DNA of 64,000 nucleotides. Origin: Isoetes taiwanensis (lineage: Eukaryota > Streptophyta > Lycopodiopsida > Isoetales > Isoetaceae). A program made the position numbers and the translations under genes. The stretch covers positions 4,441,655 through 4,505,654 of the forward strand of contig JAJEKV010000053.1 of NCBI GenBank assembly GCA_021234155.1, given 5' to 3'. Below the pieces are notes generated by a model. It did no database searches and was not told the DNA's origin. It saw nothing but the letters and a program-made list of their open reading frames with translations. Every line of letters starts with the position of its first letter. The first letter of the stretch is position 1. This document shows positions 24,400 to 36,079 of this stretch, in pieces.

Positions 24400-27200
24400 A
24401 GGCTCTTCAATCAAGAAGAAGCAAATATTTTTTCCTGCACCTTCCTTCATAACGTTTAATACTCTTAAGAGACAATCCCAAGATCTGCCATCTCTTTTCC
24501 ACATGTGAAATTCCTAAACATTTGCCGCCCTTTTTACTCTTTGGCTCTAACCAAGTCAACTTCATCTTTTTATCCTTCTCATTAATCGCATTAATCCAAG
24601 CATACCCAAGAACCATCATATGATGCTAGATGTGGGGCATCACCCCGCTTTATAGCTTGAATTGCCTTGACGTCATCCATCGAGAGGCCAAATTGGAACA
24701 TTACCACACTTATGCAATTGGAGAAGCCTATTTGGCAATTTTGTTGTAATAGTCTCAAATGCGATCAATCTTTTTTATTTTTTGTTGTTCGCAGATTGGT
24801 AAAAGACATATTTCTCGAAGAATATGTTGATTGGCAAAATAGATTCATGATTGAATGGCTCCATACTAGTAGCTAAGATAGGCATCCCACTTGGTTCATC
24901 AAGTTGAACTTTATTGTCTTGGATATGATACACGTAGTAATTTGTCGCAAAATATACACTTTCGTTTCATCACCCCTTTATAAGAAAAAATGTATCTCAT
25001 CTTACCATACCATTGACAATCATTTGTATCTTTATTTTCTACCACAAGTGTGTCATCCACTCTAAAAAATTGATCCTTATCGGGATAGACTTAAATTTCA
25101 AACTTCACCCCTTGGAACCTCCATTAAAGAGTGAAGATCTTGGATAGCCCTTGCTTCATCCGGGCGACATTGCCTTGTTTGATGGAATCCAATCAATATA
25201 CCCTTTTAGAGATAAAATCCTTCCATTCAATCATGTCATACCTATTGCATGATTCCCATAAGCCAATGGCAATGGGTTGTGACTTTGCATGAAGTATACC
25301 GGTGGAAAACACATTTTGATTGACATGTCTCAAAGTCGGATCAAGAATCGCATAGTAGCACGCCCGAGAGGTAACAAACCGCCATTGTCTAAACTTTTTA
25401 GATGGAAGATCCTAGAAAATAAGATACCTGTTCTCCACATGGGCATAGGTCGGTTCCATCTCTTTCTTATTTGTATGCATTTGAATTAGTTTTGCAAATG
25501 TGCTCTCAAAGTAATAGCACCATGTAGCATCGGTGGACCTATCGGTTCTATATCATCCAAGACATGGCCTTCTCCAATCATGTGCTCAAGAGGTGTCAGA
25601 CACGGCCACAAAGAGCATTCCAATGCAGAGCCAAGCTTGCAATAACTTTCTAGTGGTACTTCTTCGTTTCTTGGACCACCCATTTGTTCTTGCAAAGTCA
25701 TAGAAAATTCTAGTAAGATCCGTTGCAATTTGAGAAACAGTAAAAGTGCGATGCGGACACTAAATTTGTTGCCACATAGTCCCAGATACCATTGGCAATA
25801 GAACTGATGCTCCTGTGCCTTTGAAGAAACCAAGGCATTTGAATGGATCTTTCGGCACCTACCAGATTTCATTTTATGTGCCAATCATGGTCTGCAACCT
25901 CTCCATAGCAATTTTTCATTACCCCCTCCTTTATCGATCAAACATAAGCCTATTGCACTTTTGCAGGAGATTTAATGCTAAGGTGTGCATAAGGTCCACA
26001 ATAGTATGATGTAATAACTCTAGACCATAGAGGTGAAATAAACTCAAGAACATGCTAGTATTTCGGACACATGTATCTCTCAAAACATTGGGCACCATTT
26101 AATTGTTGAATGCTTCAAGTACATGGTCCATTTTTTTGCATCTGAACAGTGTTCTCTCCAAATATCTTCATAGTAGTACTTCTCATCATTTAAAAGACCT
26201 AACACAAGATCACATCTTCTACATGGTACCTTTCCACCTAAATGAAAAGAAAATTAAAGATTTTATCAATAGATTCAATCGTATCACCCGAGGAGAACTT
26301 TAGAATTTCACATTGAATTTGGATGGTCTGCCAAGTTATAGCATATAAGAAACACCTTTGGTAGAAACTTGTGGCAGCCCTTCATGAATATACTCGCTTC
26401 CAAGTGCATAATTGACTTTTACTCCAGTTATGAAGAGGTCTCTAAGCTCATCTACAAGTGGTTGTAGGAAGGGATCTAAGCTGTTAGTGCCTGAACTGAT
26501 TCTTTCCTTTGGAATAAAAAAAAGTCGAAAATGTAACATCCCTTATCTTAGCATCCACATGCTTCCCACCATTCAATACTATGAGTCGGACAACACCACT
26601 ACTTCTTATTTTGTTTAGGTGTTGATTGAAATCCATCCCAATGCATCATCAGTGCTAGGTTTCTAGGATCACCAAAGCATTGATAAGAATCACAACGAAT
26701 ACATTGTGGACATGTCAAAGTGTACATCTGACTAGAATCATCAAATTCACTTTGTACATCAAGGGCTGAAATTTTTATTACAGTTTTGCAGTGCTTGCAT
26801 ACTATTGGCAACTCCCAGTTTGTTTGTGGGTCTTAAAAGTATTGCATTTCTCTCCATCGCTTTGCATGCCAACATTCAGGAAATCTTGGAAGGCCTCTCA
26901 TCAATTCCCTTGCCTAGCCATGTTTGTTCGTTGTCGCCAATGCTCATTGTCATTATATGCTATGGTCTTGCTCTGACACCTTAGTCTCATAATACTGCTG
27001 ATAGGACTGTATAAAAAAGTGACGGCATCCTTTCTGGTCTTGTCACAAATTGAGCATGATTCATGCCCAATGCAATTAGATCTACTAACCATGACTCCAT
27101 CTCTATCCCTTTTGCACGAGCAGCTCATATCAACGCCAAAGACAGTAAGGACATTTGCAAATAACTTTACCCTCATCTTGTAGCTGAGTGGGCTGATCAT
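24400..27200 (-). pseudogene. decayed TNP2-like (CACTA-type) transposase region
   Basis: The minus strand has several protein-like segments in shifting frames, in consistent order. At 26,901-27,200 there is a cysteine-bearing piece with NCIGHESCSICDKTRK and YNDNEHWRQRTNM. At 26,599-26,811 there are two CxxC pairs (CKHC, CPQC) and YQCFGDPRNLALMMHWDGFQ. At 26,336-26,539 comes LDPFLQPLVDELRDLFITGV, which is how TNP2-type transposases read. At 25,486-25,884 comes WYLGLCGNKF through PLEHMIGEGHVLDD. Further pieces at 24,407-25,100 include FFRVDDTLVVEN. Many stops and frameshifts break it, so it cannot encode a working enzyme. The CACTA/TNP2 call rests mainly on the LQPLVDEL segment; another transposase family with a similar fold is possible. 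Element ends were not found. Confidence 0.45.
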
Positions 27201-28394
27201 TGCTTTGGTGCTGCCTCGGTTTATTGTGGTACCTATGTCGCTCTGCTCAGTATAACACCTTCTGGATTAACTCTTGTACAAGCAACACACTTGCACAGGA
27301 GTGGCATATGCCGATCTCCCATTCTGCACAGCCAATTCCCATATTCAGAAAGTGGATTCATACAGCAACAGACGCTATGTAAAACAGAAATGTAATGTAA
27401 AACAGAAGGAAGAAGCTAGCAATGTAAAAACGAAGGAAGAAGTGGGACATACCTAGTCTCGAAAGTGCATTCGATTATCCGCCCCTCCGCCCTCTGAATC
27501 TTTCCAATCGGATCCTTCACGGCACTTTTTTCTGAATCCACCTGATATGAATCGGATCCACGATATGATATGAATGGGATCGGATCTCGGAATCGCACCA
27601 ATCGGATGTCTTGCAATCGAACCAATCCGGATCCACTGCATAATTCGGATCCATCTCAGACCGAGGTCTTGCAACTTTTTGATGTCGCTGTTACCAGAGG
27701 TCCTTTTTTTTTGAACCATATTAGATAACTAGACATGGTTTGTAAACTTTTGAACCCACAAACATGTACTGATTTATGGATTTGGTTTTCACCAACAAAC
27801 CATTAAAAAAAAAAATTATAATGGTTCAATTTTGGGGCCTTGTGTGAGGCTTGAGGATCTTAAAGCTTTGTTTTAGCGCCTTTTGGCTTTGTTGTGATCT
27901 TTGTTTTCATGCTTTTTTACTTATAGATAGGTTCCTTGAGGGACCAGAATACGTAGACAGGTGATATGGTGGAAATCTCGAGACCCTACTAATCCTTTGA
28001 ATCAAAATCCCGATTTCTCGTGCACATTATCCCTGAGCTAGATATTCCAATTCTTGAAATTGAGGAACTCCAAAATGTAGATGGATTATATGGCATGCTA
28101 TATGCATTTCTAGGACAGTTATCGGACGCCATGAGCAACACTAATTGTTGCATTAATCTAATGCTGACATCATGCATGGATGTTGGGGGTTGAAGACAAT
28201 CCGTGAGTCAAGCTAACATAATTAGAGCTGCTCTTCCCAGAGGAAGGGCTCTTATGCAATATGCAACATTATGACATGCTTTGGCAAACTTGGATGAATG
28301 GGCATTTACATCACTGATCCAGTTTTGTGTTTTTTATGTTTAAATTTGTTTTGTGTTTTTTTTCTTTGTGTGTATGCTAAGTGATGGCGAGCTG
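27201..28394. other. no gene recognised
   Basis: The segment 27,480-27,720 is unusually rich in GGATC/GATCC and CGGAT words in both orientations, giving weak local self-complementarity. Otherwise no gene, RNA or larger repeat is seen. An A-run lies at about 27,805-27,815. Confidence 0.35.
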
Positions 28395-28480
28395 ATGATG
28401 CCATCACAAGTTAACTGAAACAAATGAGATAAGTGACAAGAATGAGAGTCAAGTAGCACATGAAGATAGTGCAAGCATCC
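28395..28480 (+). repeat. left piece of a dispersed repeat (matches 40,380-40,460)
   Basis: GTTAACTGAAACAAATGAGA through ATAGTGCAAGCATCC is nearly identical to 40,383-40,458. The match resumes at 29,703 after a poly(A)-ended insertion, so both pieces were once continuous. A further related copy of this segment lies at 39,733-39,800. Confidence 0.85.
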
Positions 28481-29702
28481 TCTTTCTCTTCTATTACTGC
28501 ACTGCTGCATGACCCATAATCGAATCTCTTCTATCTGGTGCTAGCCAGGGTTTGCTTTCTTGGATACAAACCTGTTTCTTCATCAGAGGCTGCTGATTTC
28601 TTGGTTCTTGGTCGCCTTCGGACGGGACTCTTGGTTCTCACAAAAAACCACTAACGTGGTATTTTGTTCTAATAATTCAGATAAGCATGATGATCTTCTA
28701 CAAGCATATTGGAGAATTACAAGTAAGGTTTTCGCAGTTTTTTAGCGATGTTAGCTTCTTTGTACTTCACAAATGGAATAGGCATCCCGGGCCCTTTCTC
28801 GGAAGATACATGTTAGTTAGCACCGAGTAGGCCTAAGAAGTCGCATGATGACTTGTTGTTCCTTTTGTTTGTGGATGAGCACACCGAAAAAAGCACTGAG
28901 GCTTATAAGGTGGAACAAAAGTTGTAGAACCCGGCGAGAGAAGGGGTTTGAGGTTCTTGAGAGATTTAGCAGTTTTCTATTATTTCAGGGTTTGTTTTGG
29001 ATGGTTATTCCCTTCCTTTTGCACTCGTTTCCTTGCTAGCGGGAAGAGACAACTCATCCGTAAAAGTATGGTTAAGAGACAGGTATAATGAATTTTTTTG
29101 TGTTGATGGCGAGTTCATTTGGAGGCTTCTTGTAGTGCATGAAAATGATGTATCGTAACACATGAGCGAGATAATCCCCATAATGCGGCATTTGCTACTA
29201 GGGTCCACTTCTGTTGGGGAGCCGCTGTAACCCCACAATGTGACATTATGCACGCCTAGGGATTTAAAATGTTCTAACTAGAGCATTTTCAAAAATCGAA
29301 AGGCCCATTGATGTTCAAGTACTAATAAGCTTGAGCATATTAAATACTTTGTCGATGCTTAAGTAAAACTCAAGTACTAATATGCTTGAGTGTTGTTTTG
29401 GACAACATGCCTTCGGTCATCATTAAGGATTGCACAAAGGTTACTTCAAAAGCTGGGTTCTCAAGGCAAAGATCACATACTTGTTTATTTTTCCTACTTC
29501 ATCATGTGTTGTTACATGTTTGTGAGAATATCGGTATGTAAATTTTCTATTTGTCTCATTAGGAGACCTGAATAAGCACGCCAGTGGGGGAGATGAAGAA
29601 GTTGAGGTGTGAGCTCGTAGTAATCTCATACGTGTTGTTGCATGTACTTTTATTACAAAAATTAAAAGTGGCACTTCTTTAAAAAAAAAAAAAAAAAAAA
29701 AA
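28481..29702 (+). mobile_element. poly(A)-tailed retroelement insertion (~1.2 kb)
   Basis: The uninterrupted copy at 40,380-40,920 shows continuous sequence where this copy has about 1.2 kb of extra DNA ending in a 20-plus A-run at 29,681-29,702. This identifies a retrotransposed insert in plus orientation. The interior has no recognisable reverse transcriptase or other domain, so it is a 5'-truncated LINE of another family, a SINE-like element or a processed transcript. No clear target duplication was found, as the expected flank includes the A-rich AAAATACC. Confidence 0.65.
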
Positions 29703-30187
29703 ACCAAAATAGAATACAAGCATAGAAGAATGGAACAAATGGACTAATCATGATGAAACATCTAAGAACCACAAAGCGGATATCCGGCGCCAAAGAGTAA
29801 AGCTTCACACCCTTTGACCTGCGGACATAATATCTATAATTATCCATGTCAAACCATAATATACATGCTCGATATCATCCGCTTGTTAAACCATAAAGAA
29901 TGTTCATGCCGGACATCATGCCTCATGCAAATAACTTAGATACATGCAAGTCCTTTGTGATATTATGGTCTATGAGAAAATCGGGTAGACTTGAGTTCCA
30001 AAAATCAAGCAATATGTCGAACTTAAAACTTAAGAAATTTGAGTAAATAATATAAAACCGGGAAAAACAAATCTGACATCACCGATGCTAAGATATGGAA
30101 AAGGTTACTCCCAACAAGGAGAAACCTAGAAGGAGAAGAATCTATCTAAGACAATAAGGCGAAAAAGGAAAGAGGGAAACATCGCCA
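29703..30187 (+). repeat. dispersed repeat, matches 40,462-40,910
   Basis: Colinear with 40,462-40,910. Landmarks include CCAAAATAGAATACAAGCAT, ATATACATGCTCGATATCAT, GTTCATGCCGGACATCATGC and the GTTACTCCCAA.AAGGAGAAAC block. No coding potential was recognised. Confidence 0.85.
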
Positions 30188-30412
30188 GGACAAATCGAGA
30201 AGATGATGAAATATACTAGACTAATTACAACCTCGACTCATGAAACAAAGGACAACCACAAAAACGAGTAACAACCCAAATTCTACACAACGACCACCAT
30301 CCATAAAAGCCACGAGTAACAACCCAAATTCTACACAACCACCACCATGAAACGAAAAAACCAAAGAAACCTTGAAATTTTCAAATATTCTCACAATTGG
30401 GGATCTCGAAGG

Positions 30413-30708
30413 TAAGGTGATCGGTCTAGCCAAGGCTGATAACCAAAAATACGTGGATCGAGGGCATGCGTTCGAGGCGGATATTTGCACGTTAGGCAAA
30501 AGGCACGCTAGGGCCAAGGCCGGCCGAAGCCTTACGCAAATATCTCGCCGAGGACGATAAACCGAAACCACATATTTTTGGTTATCACCGGAGGCAAAGA
30601 CCGATAACCACATTATCGGCCTGATAACTAATTATCTGCGTAGTACTAATAACTAGTTATCCGGACTCTCCCTTTACACTAGAGAGTCCGATAAGAGAGT
30701 CCGATAAG
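30413..30708. mobile_element. hairpin MITE (~296 bp) with a defined insertion point
   Basis: The related copy at 57,897-57,925 lacks this segment, so both borders are known within a few bases. Arms 30,416-30,498 and 30,529-30,609 are reverse complements, centred on a GC-rich palindrome around GGCCAAGGCCGGCC at 30,511-30,525. The 3' part, 30,610-30,708, adds GATAAC/GTTATC words and a small second hairpin (GGACTCTCC...AGAGAGTCC). The ends are weakly inverted (TGATCGGTCT against the reverse complement of AGAGTCCGATAAG). Non-coding. Superfamily undecided. Confidence 0.8.
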
Positions 30709-31096
30709 GGTCCTTCTTGGAAGGGAAGAACTTCTCCTTCCATTTGGGTTCATATTGCCAATCAAAATTTGCAGGAAGTTTTTCCTGGATGAAGGACTGA
30801 TCTTGCCTTGGTTCATCGAAATTATCTTTCTCCAAATCCGACAGTCTCATTCTCATCTTTTCGTTTTCGGAATGAACTGATCAACATGGGTTTGTTGGAG
30901 ACATTGCACTACTAGAGAGCCTTGTTGAGTAAGCTCCTCGGCCGCTTTTTCAGGTATGTGTTTCCCCCATATATTTTTTGATCTTTAGTTGCTAGTAGAG
31001 CACTTACACAATAAAATTTAGCCCTATCTCAGGTGCAGCAAGACTAAATGCCTCGTTTGACATCTTCTGTATATCCGACATTTTGCATAATCTCAT

Positions 31097-32242
<1,146 letters not shown>

Positions 32243-32688
32243 GTTCCAATTCTACCGAGTTATTTTTTTCATTATGTTCATCATTTGAATGACATGATTG
32301 AGCTTAAAATTAGTGCTCCACTTTTGAACTGGCATTCTCTCGATTATTGGCGTTGAATTGCCTTGCGCCAATTAGCTTGGACATATTATTTTCAGCAAGA
32401 AGCTCCATTGGGGAAGAGCCATCTTGCAAAAATGATAAATTCTACTCTCATAGTTGTTAGTTGAACTATTCATGAATGTTGAATCATTCTTAGATGGGCT
32501 AAGAGACAAAGTTTTTGTCGATATGTTCGCCTAACAAACTATTTTTATGTACCTTGTTGTTGCATGCAGTATTTGGGAAGTGGCACCATGCCCATGCATT
32601 CGAGGTATTGGTTGTCAGAGGGGCATTCCGAGGTTTTGGTTGTTTGAGGCTTATCGCCTTGTTGCTCTTTATTTCCGCTAAGATGTAA

Positions 32689-32711
32689 GGGTATAAAATC
32701 ACTCGTGGGGT
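32689..32711 (+). repeat. left terminal inverted repeat
   Basis: Starts GGGTATAAAATCACTCGTGG immediately after the TAA target duplication; 21 of 23 bases match the reverse complement of the right end. Confidence 0.93.
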
Positions 32712-33019
32712 TGAAAAAGTAGTGTCCGGGACGCCCGCTTGCTTTGCTTTGCTTTTGCTTTATCGAATTGCTTTGTTTGTTCTTTTTCGTAAATGGAATC
32801 GTGAATTCCCCAAACTCGATCACTCCTACGGATCGATGACATGGCTGTCCCGATTATTGGGGGAATCGATTCACGGTTGGCTTTGGCGGGAGGAATGATG
32901 GAGTGTAATTGCGAAATTGAAGGAGGCGGTTGGCTGAACCGCCCCTCTTGCCATTCTCAGAATTTGGTTACGGTGGAGAATCAGCGGATTGGAGTTTCTC
33001 ATATTCATAATTTGAATGG

Positions 33020-35700
33020 ATGAAGATGAGAAGAGACTGATTTTTCGTGAAATTGATGCTGCCAGAAGAGGGAATCAAGGAACGCAAAAGGGAATTGATG
33101 GAAGCGCGCTAATTCCAAAGAATTAAGCCTGCAGGTGTGAGAAGAATTCAGGAGATTTCAAAGGATATGCATGATTATTTTGAGGATCCGACAAAACATG
33201 CCAATGCTTTAGATAAAGCATTTGCTATTGTGATGATTTGTAAGAAAGATAAAACCAAATGTACCTTTACAAGTAAGCGTTGCAGACAAAAGAGACAAAG
33301 GTTATGCAAAAAGTGATTGCTAATGTGAAGGAAACTATGCAACTGCACAAAACGAACCGGAAAGATTGACGTGGCAAAGACAAAAGGTCAACTTTACAAA
33401 TGGTTACATCCACGAGAATAAACTTAATCATTCTCAGAAGAGCCGCCGCCTTTGAAGTGCCTAGAAAATCTATTTGTGCGACCTATAGAAGAAGAGTAAT
33501 GGCGTAAAGGGAATCGGGTCCCCGGTCTATGTTTTTGAGGAAGAAAAGGTCCGATTCTCGCCGGCTGATGAAGTGAAAAGGTTGTCTGTAGTTTCGGATT
33601 TTGAAAACACAAGAGTTTCTCCATACAAAAACATGTGAGGAAGTTTAAGATTTAAAATGGCAATAAAGTTGACCATCCAATCCATTTGCTTGAGGTCTCC
33701 CAGGTATTTATATCTGGAATGTTTCTGGTCAGCTGTTAATTTGTAGTGTTTGATAAAACTTTTCATGTTGAAGTTGAACAATTTATGCTTCACATGTTTT
33801 ATGTATGAATTTGCTATCCTGTGATTGTTTCGGTCCCTATTGCTTTATAAATTTGCATTCTGCAATGTCTCAGTATCTTTGATTAATTACTTATTATGAT
33901 TGATTTGCTTCATTGTTTCAGTACTTTCATGATTTTGCTTTATGCATTACAAAATGAATTTTACATGTTGTCTGCAGCTCCAGTTCTATATGGCTTTCAA
34001 GCAACAATATCCACATATCAACATTGCACAACAAACATTTGAGAGAAATTTTGAAGCCTTCATTTGTTAGAAGACTTCATGAGAGGGAAACTTGTCGCCA
34101 AGATTATCACATCCATTTGGAATTTGTTCTTCAAACACCGAACGAATAAGAACGGACCCTAGAGGTGTTCATGAAAATTGTTCCCCCAATTGCGGTGTGT
34201 GTGGAGAAGGAGATGAATGCAAAGCTAAATTGATGACTTACAAGTCTACTAGTGAGTTGTGGAGGGAACTTGTATGTGAAAAGCAAGATCCCTTAGAAGA
34301 ATGGCACAAAGCATTCTGTCGATGGTTGCTTGTAAATCTTGTGGTTTGAAAAGGTACATTTAACATTCATGTATATCTATTTTGGAAATGAGCTAACGTT
34401 GTAGCTTTTCGGATTGCCAATCGGGTCCAAAGGAAAGACAATGAAAGACATTTACGTTGAGTGGGAAACAGGTTTGAGAAGGTATATTAATTTGTTTTAG
34501 TGTTATTTACTTTTTTTCAAACTTGTTTAGGACCTAACATCACCAAATTGTTCTGTATGTAAAGAAGAGCCCGGTAATTTGAAGGAGAGTTCAATTCGTA
34601 AGAGGGGGAAAAAAAAACCAACTAAAGTCACAAGATTAGCATACAAGTCTGCTCCAAGACAAGAGTTTATTCGGTATGCCAACAAGACACTTGTGCAATT
34701 TGTTCCACATAATTGCTTTGATGCTTTTGCTTTTTTTTTTTTGCTTTTTGCTTTGCTTTGATTAATGCTTTGACTAACTTTGCTTTGAATTGGCTTTGCA
34801 TTTGCTTTTTGCATTCATTAAATTTGCTCTCGCATTTGCTTTCTGCATTTATGTTGGCTTTCATTCAATTCAGGGTGGATGTCTCATTACTTTTGATTTT
34901 GCTTTGATTATCTTTGCTAACAATTTGCTCTTGCATTTGCTTTTTGAATTTGCTTTTTTGCTTTGCTTTTGCATTAACTTGCTTTTGAGTCAATGCTTTC
35001 CGGTACTTTTGGAATATTGAAGCTAAGGACATAGATAAGTCTAAAAGAAGGAATGGAAAACTTTGAATGGGAGCTCAAAGTTACATAGCATTAGGGCACT
35101 TGATAGGAAGGATCCAACAAAAGTGAGTACCGTGATGCCTTGCTTGTTTTTGCCAAGCATGTTTTCATGGAGATTGGGATAATTGCATTAACAAGAGAAG
35201 GATAGGAGGCTGGAAAGAAGGTGTATTAAAACCAAAAAGAAGTACAACCGATGAATGCAGAAGACAAATTATCCAATGAGGAGGAGGAAGAAGAAGATGA
35301 TGATGATGAGGGTGAGCTTGATTACCTCGGTGACATCTTAGAAGTTGGGGATAACTTTGCCTGTAAACGCAGAAGAAAATAATGATGAGGGTGTCGACTT
35401 TTACTTACTTGCGCAGTGTTGAGACAAAGCAAACATTCTTTGGATTCTTATGTTGATGAGTGGGGAATGTATACAATGTTGGAGAGGTTATAGTATCGGG
35501 GCCACTACCATCAGCAATTAGACACTCTAACTTTTCAATTCTTTGGTGGACAAGCCGATTGGCTTCAATTCTGACCCTTGGTAAGGCATGTTAAGTTTGA
35601 CATGAATGATATTGGTGGCAACATGTACATGTTAGGAGAAGAGACGCGAAAAAATCATGTCATCTTTACCTGTTCGGGAATGAGTTCAATGCTCTCGATT
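33020..35700 (+). pseudogene. transposase-like gene of the TIR element, middle missing
   Basis: Coding-like pieces occur in order on the plus strand. An N-terminal part at 33,020-33,420 has IDAARRGNQGTQKG and then KDMHDYFEDPTKHANALDK in another frame. A block after a splice-acceptor-like TTGTCTGCAG at 33,968-33,977 has FYMAFKQQYPHI, then CSPNCGVCGEGDECKAKL and WRELVCEKQDPLEEWHKA, a likely zinc-binding cysteine cluster. It ends near 34,715 with RQEFIRYANKTLVQFVPHN. A C-terminal part at 35,250-35,690 has an acidic EEEEEEDDDDEGELDYLGD and then ADW and VRHVKFDMNDIGGNMYMLGE. The layout resembles large uncharacterised transposon-associated proteins. The stretch where a DDE-type core would be expected is only a TGCTTT-rich tract, so I infer an internal deletion. 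Stops and frameshifts are frequent. The function is inferred from position in a TIR element, not from a recognised catalytic motif. Confidence 0.5.
34718..34995 (+). repeat. TGCTTT-rich degenerate simple repeat inside the transposon
   Basis: Irregular repetition of GCTTTTGCTTT and TTTGCATTTGC words, the same words found just inside both transposon ends (about 32,738-32,775 and 38,945-38,980). It sits between the two halves of the transposase-like gene. Confidence 0.7.
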
Positions 35701-36079
35701 TGGGTTTTGAGTTCACAAGTGCATAGTACAAAAACATTGACATTCATATTGATATTGTTACAATTTTACAATAGAGTGCACAATGATGTGCATTCAAAAT
35801 CGGCAACCGGGGAAAAAAAATTTATGTATGCCGGTATATTCACATCTAACATTACATTGCACAATGATGTGCATTCAAAATGTGGCAACGGGGAAGAAAA
35901 ATTTTATAGTTTGCCGGCTGTATTTTTCACATCTTACACTTTTCTTGACATTCCTTAACATCCATTGCCTCACAACTGTCTTCCAGGAACCTGCAAGAGC
36001 AGAACTCCAGTTAAGGTAAGAAGATATGGCAAGCCAAGCAAATCAAGCAAATCAAGCAAAAAAATAAATTGCTTACCAG

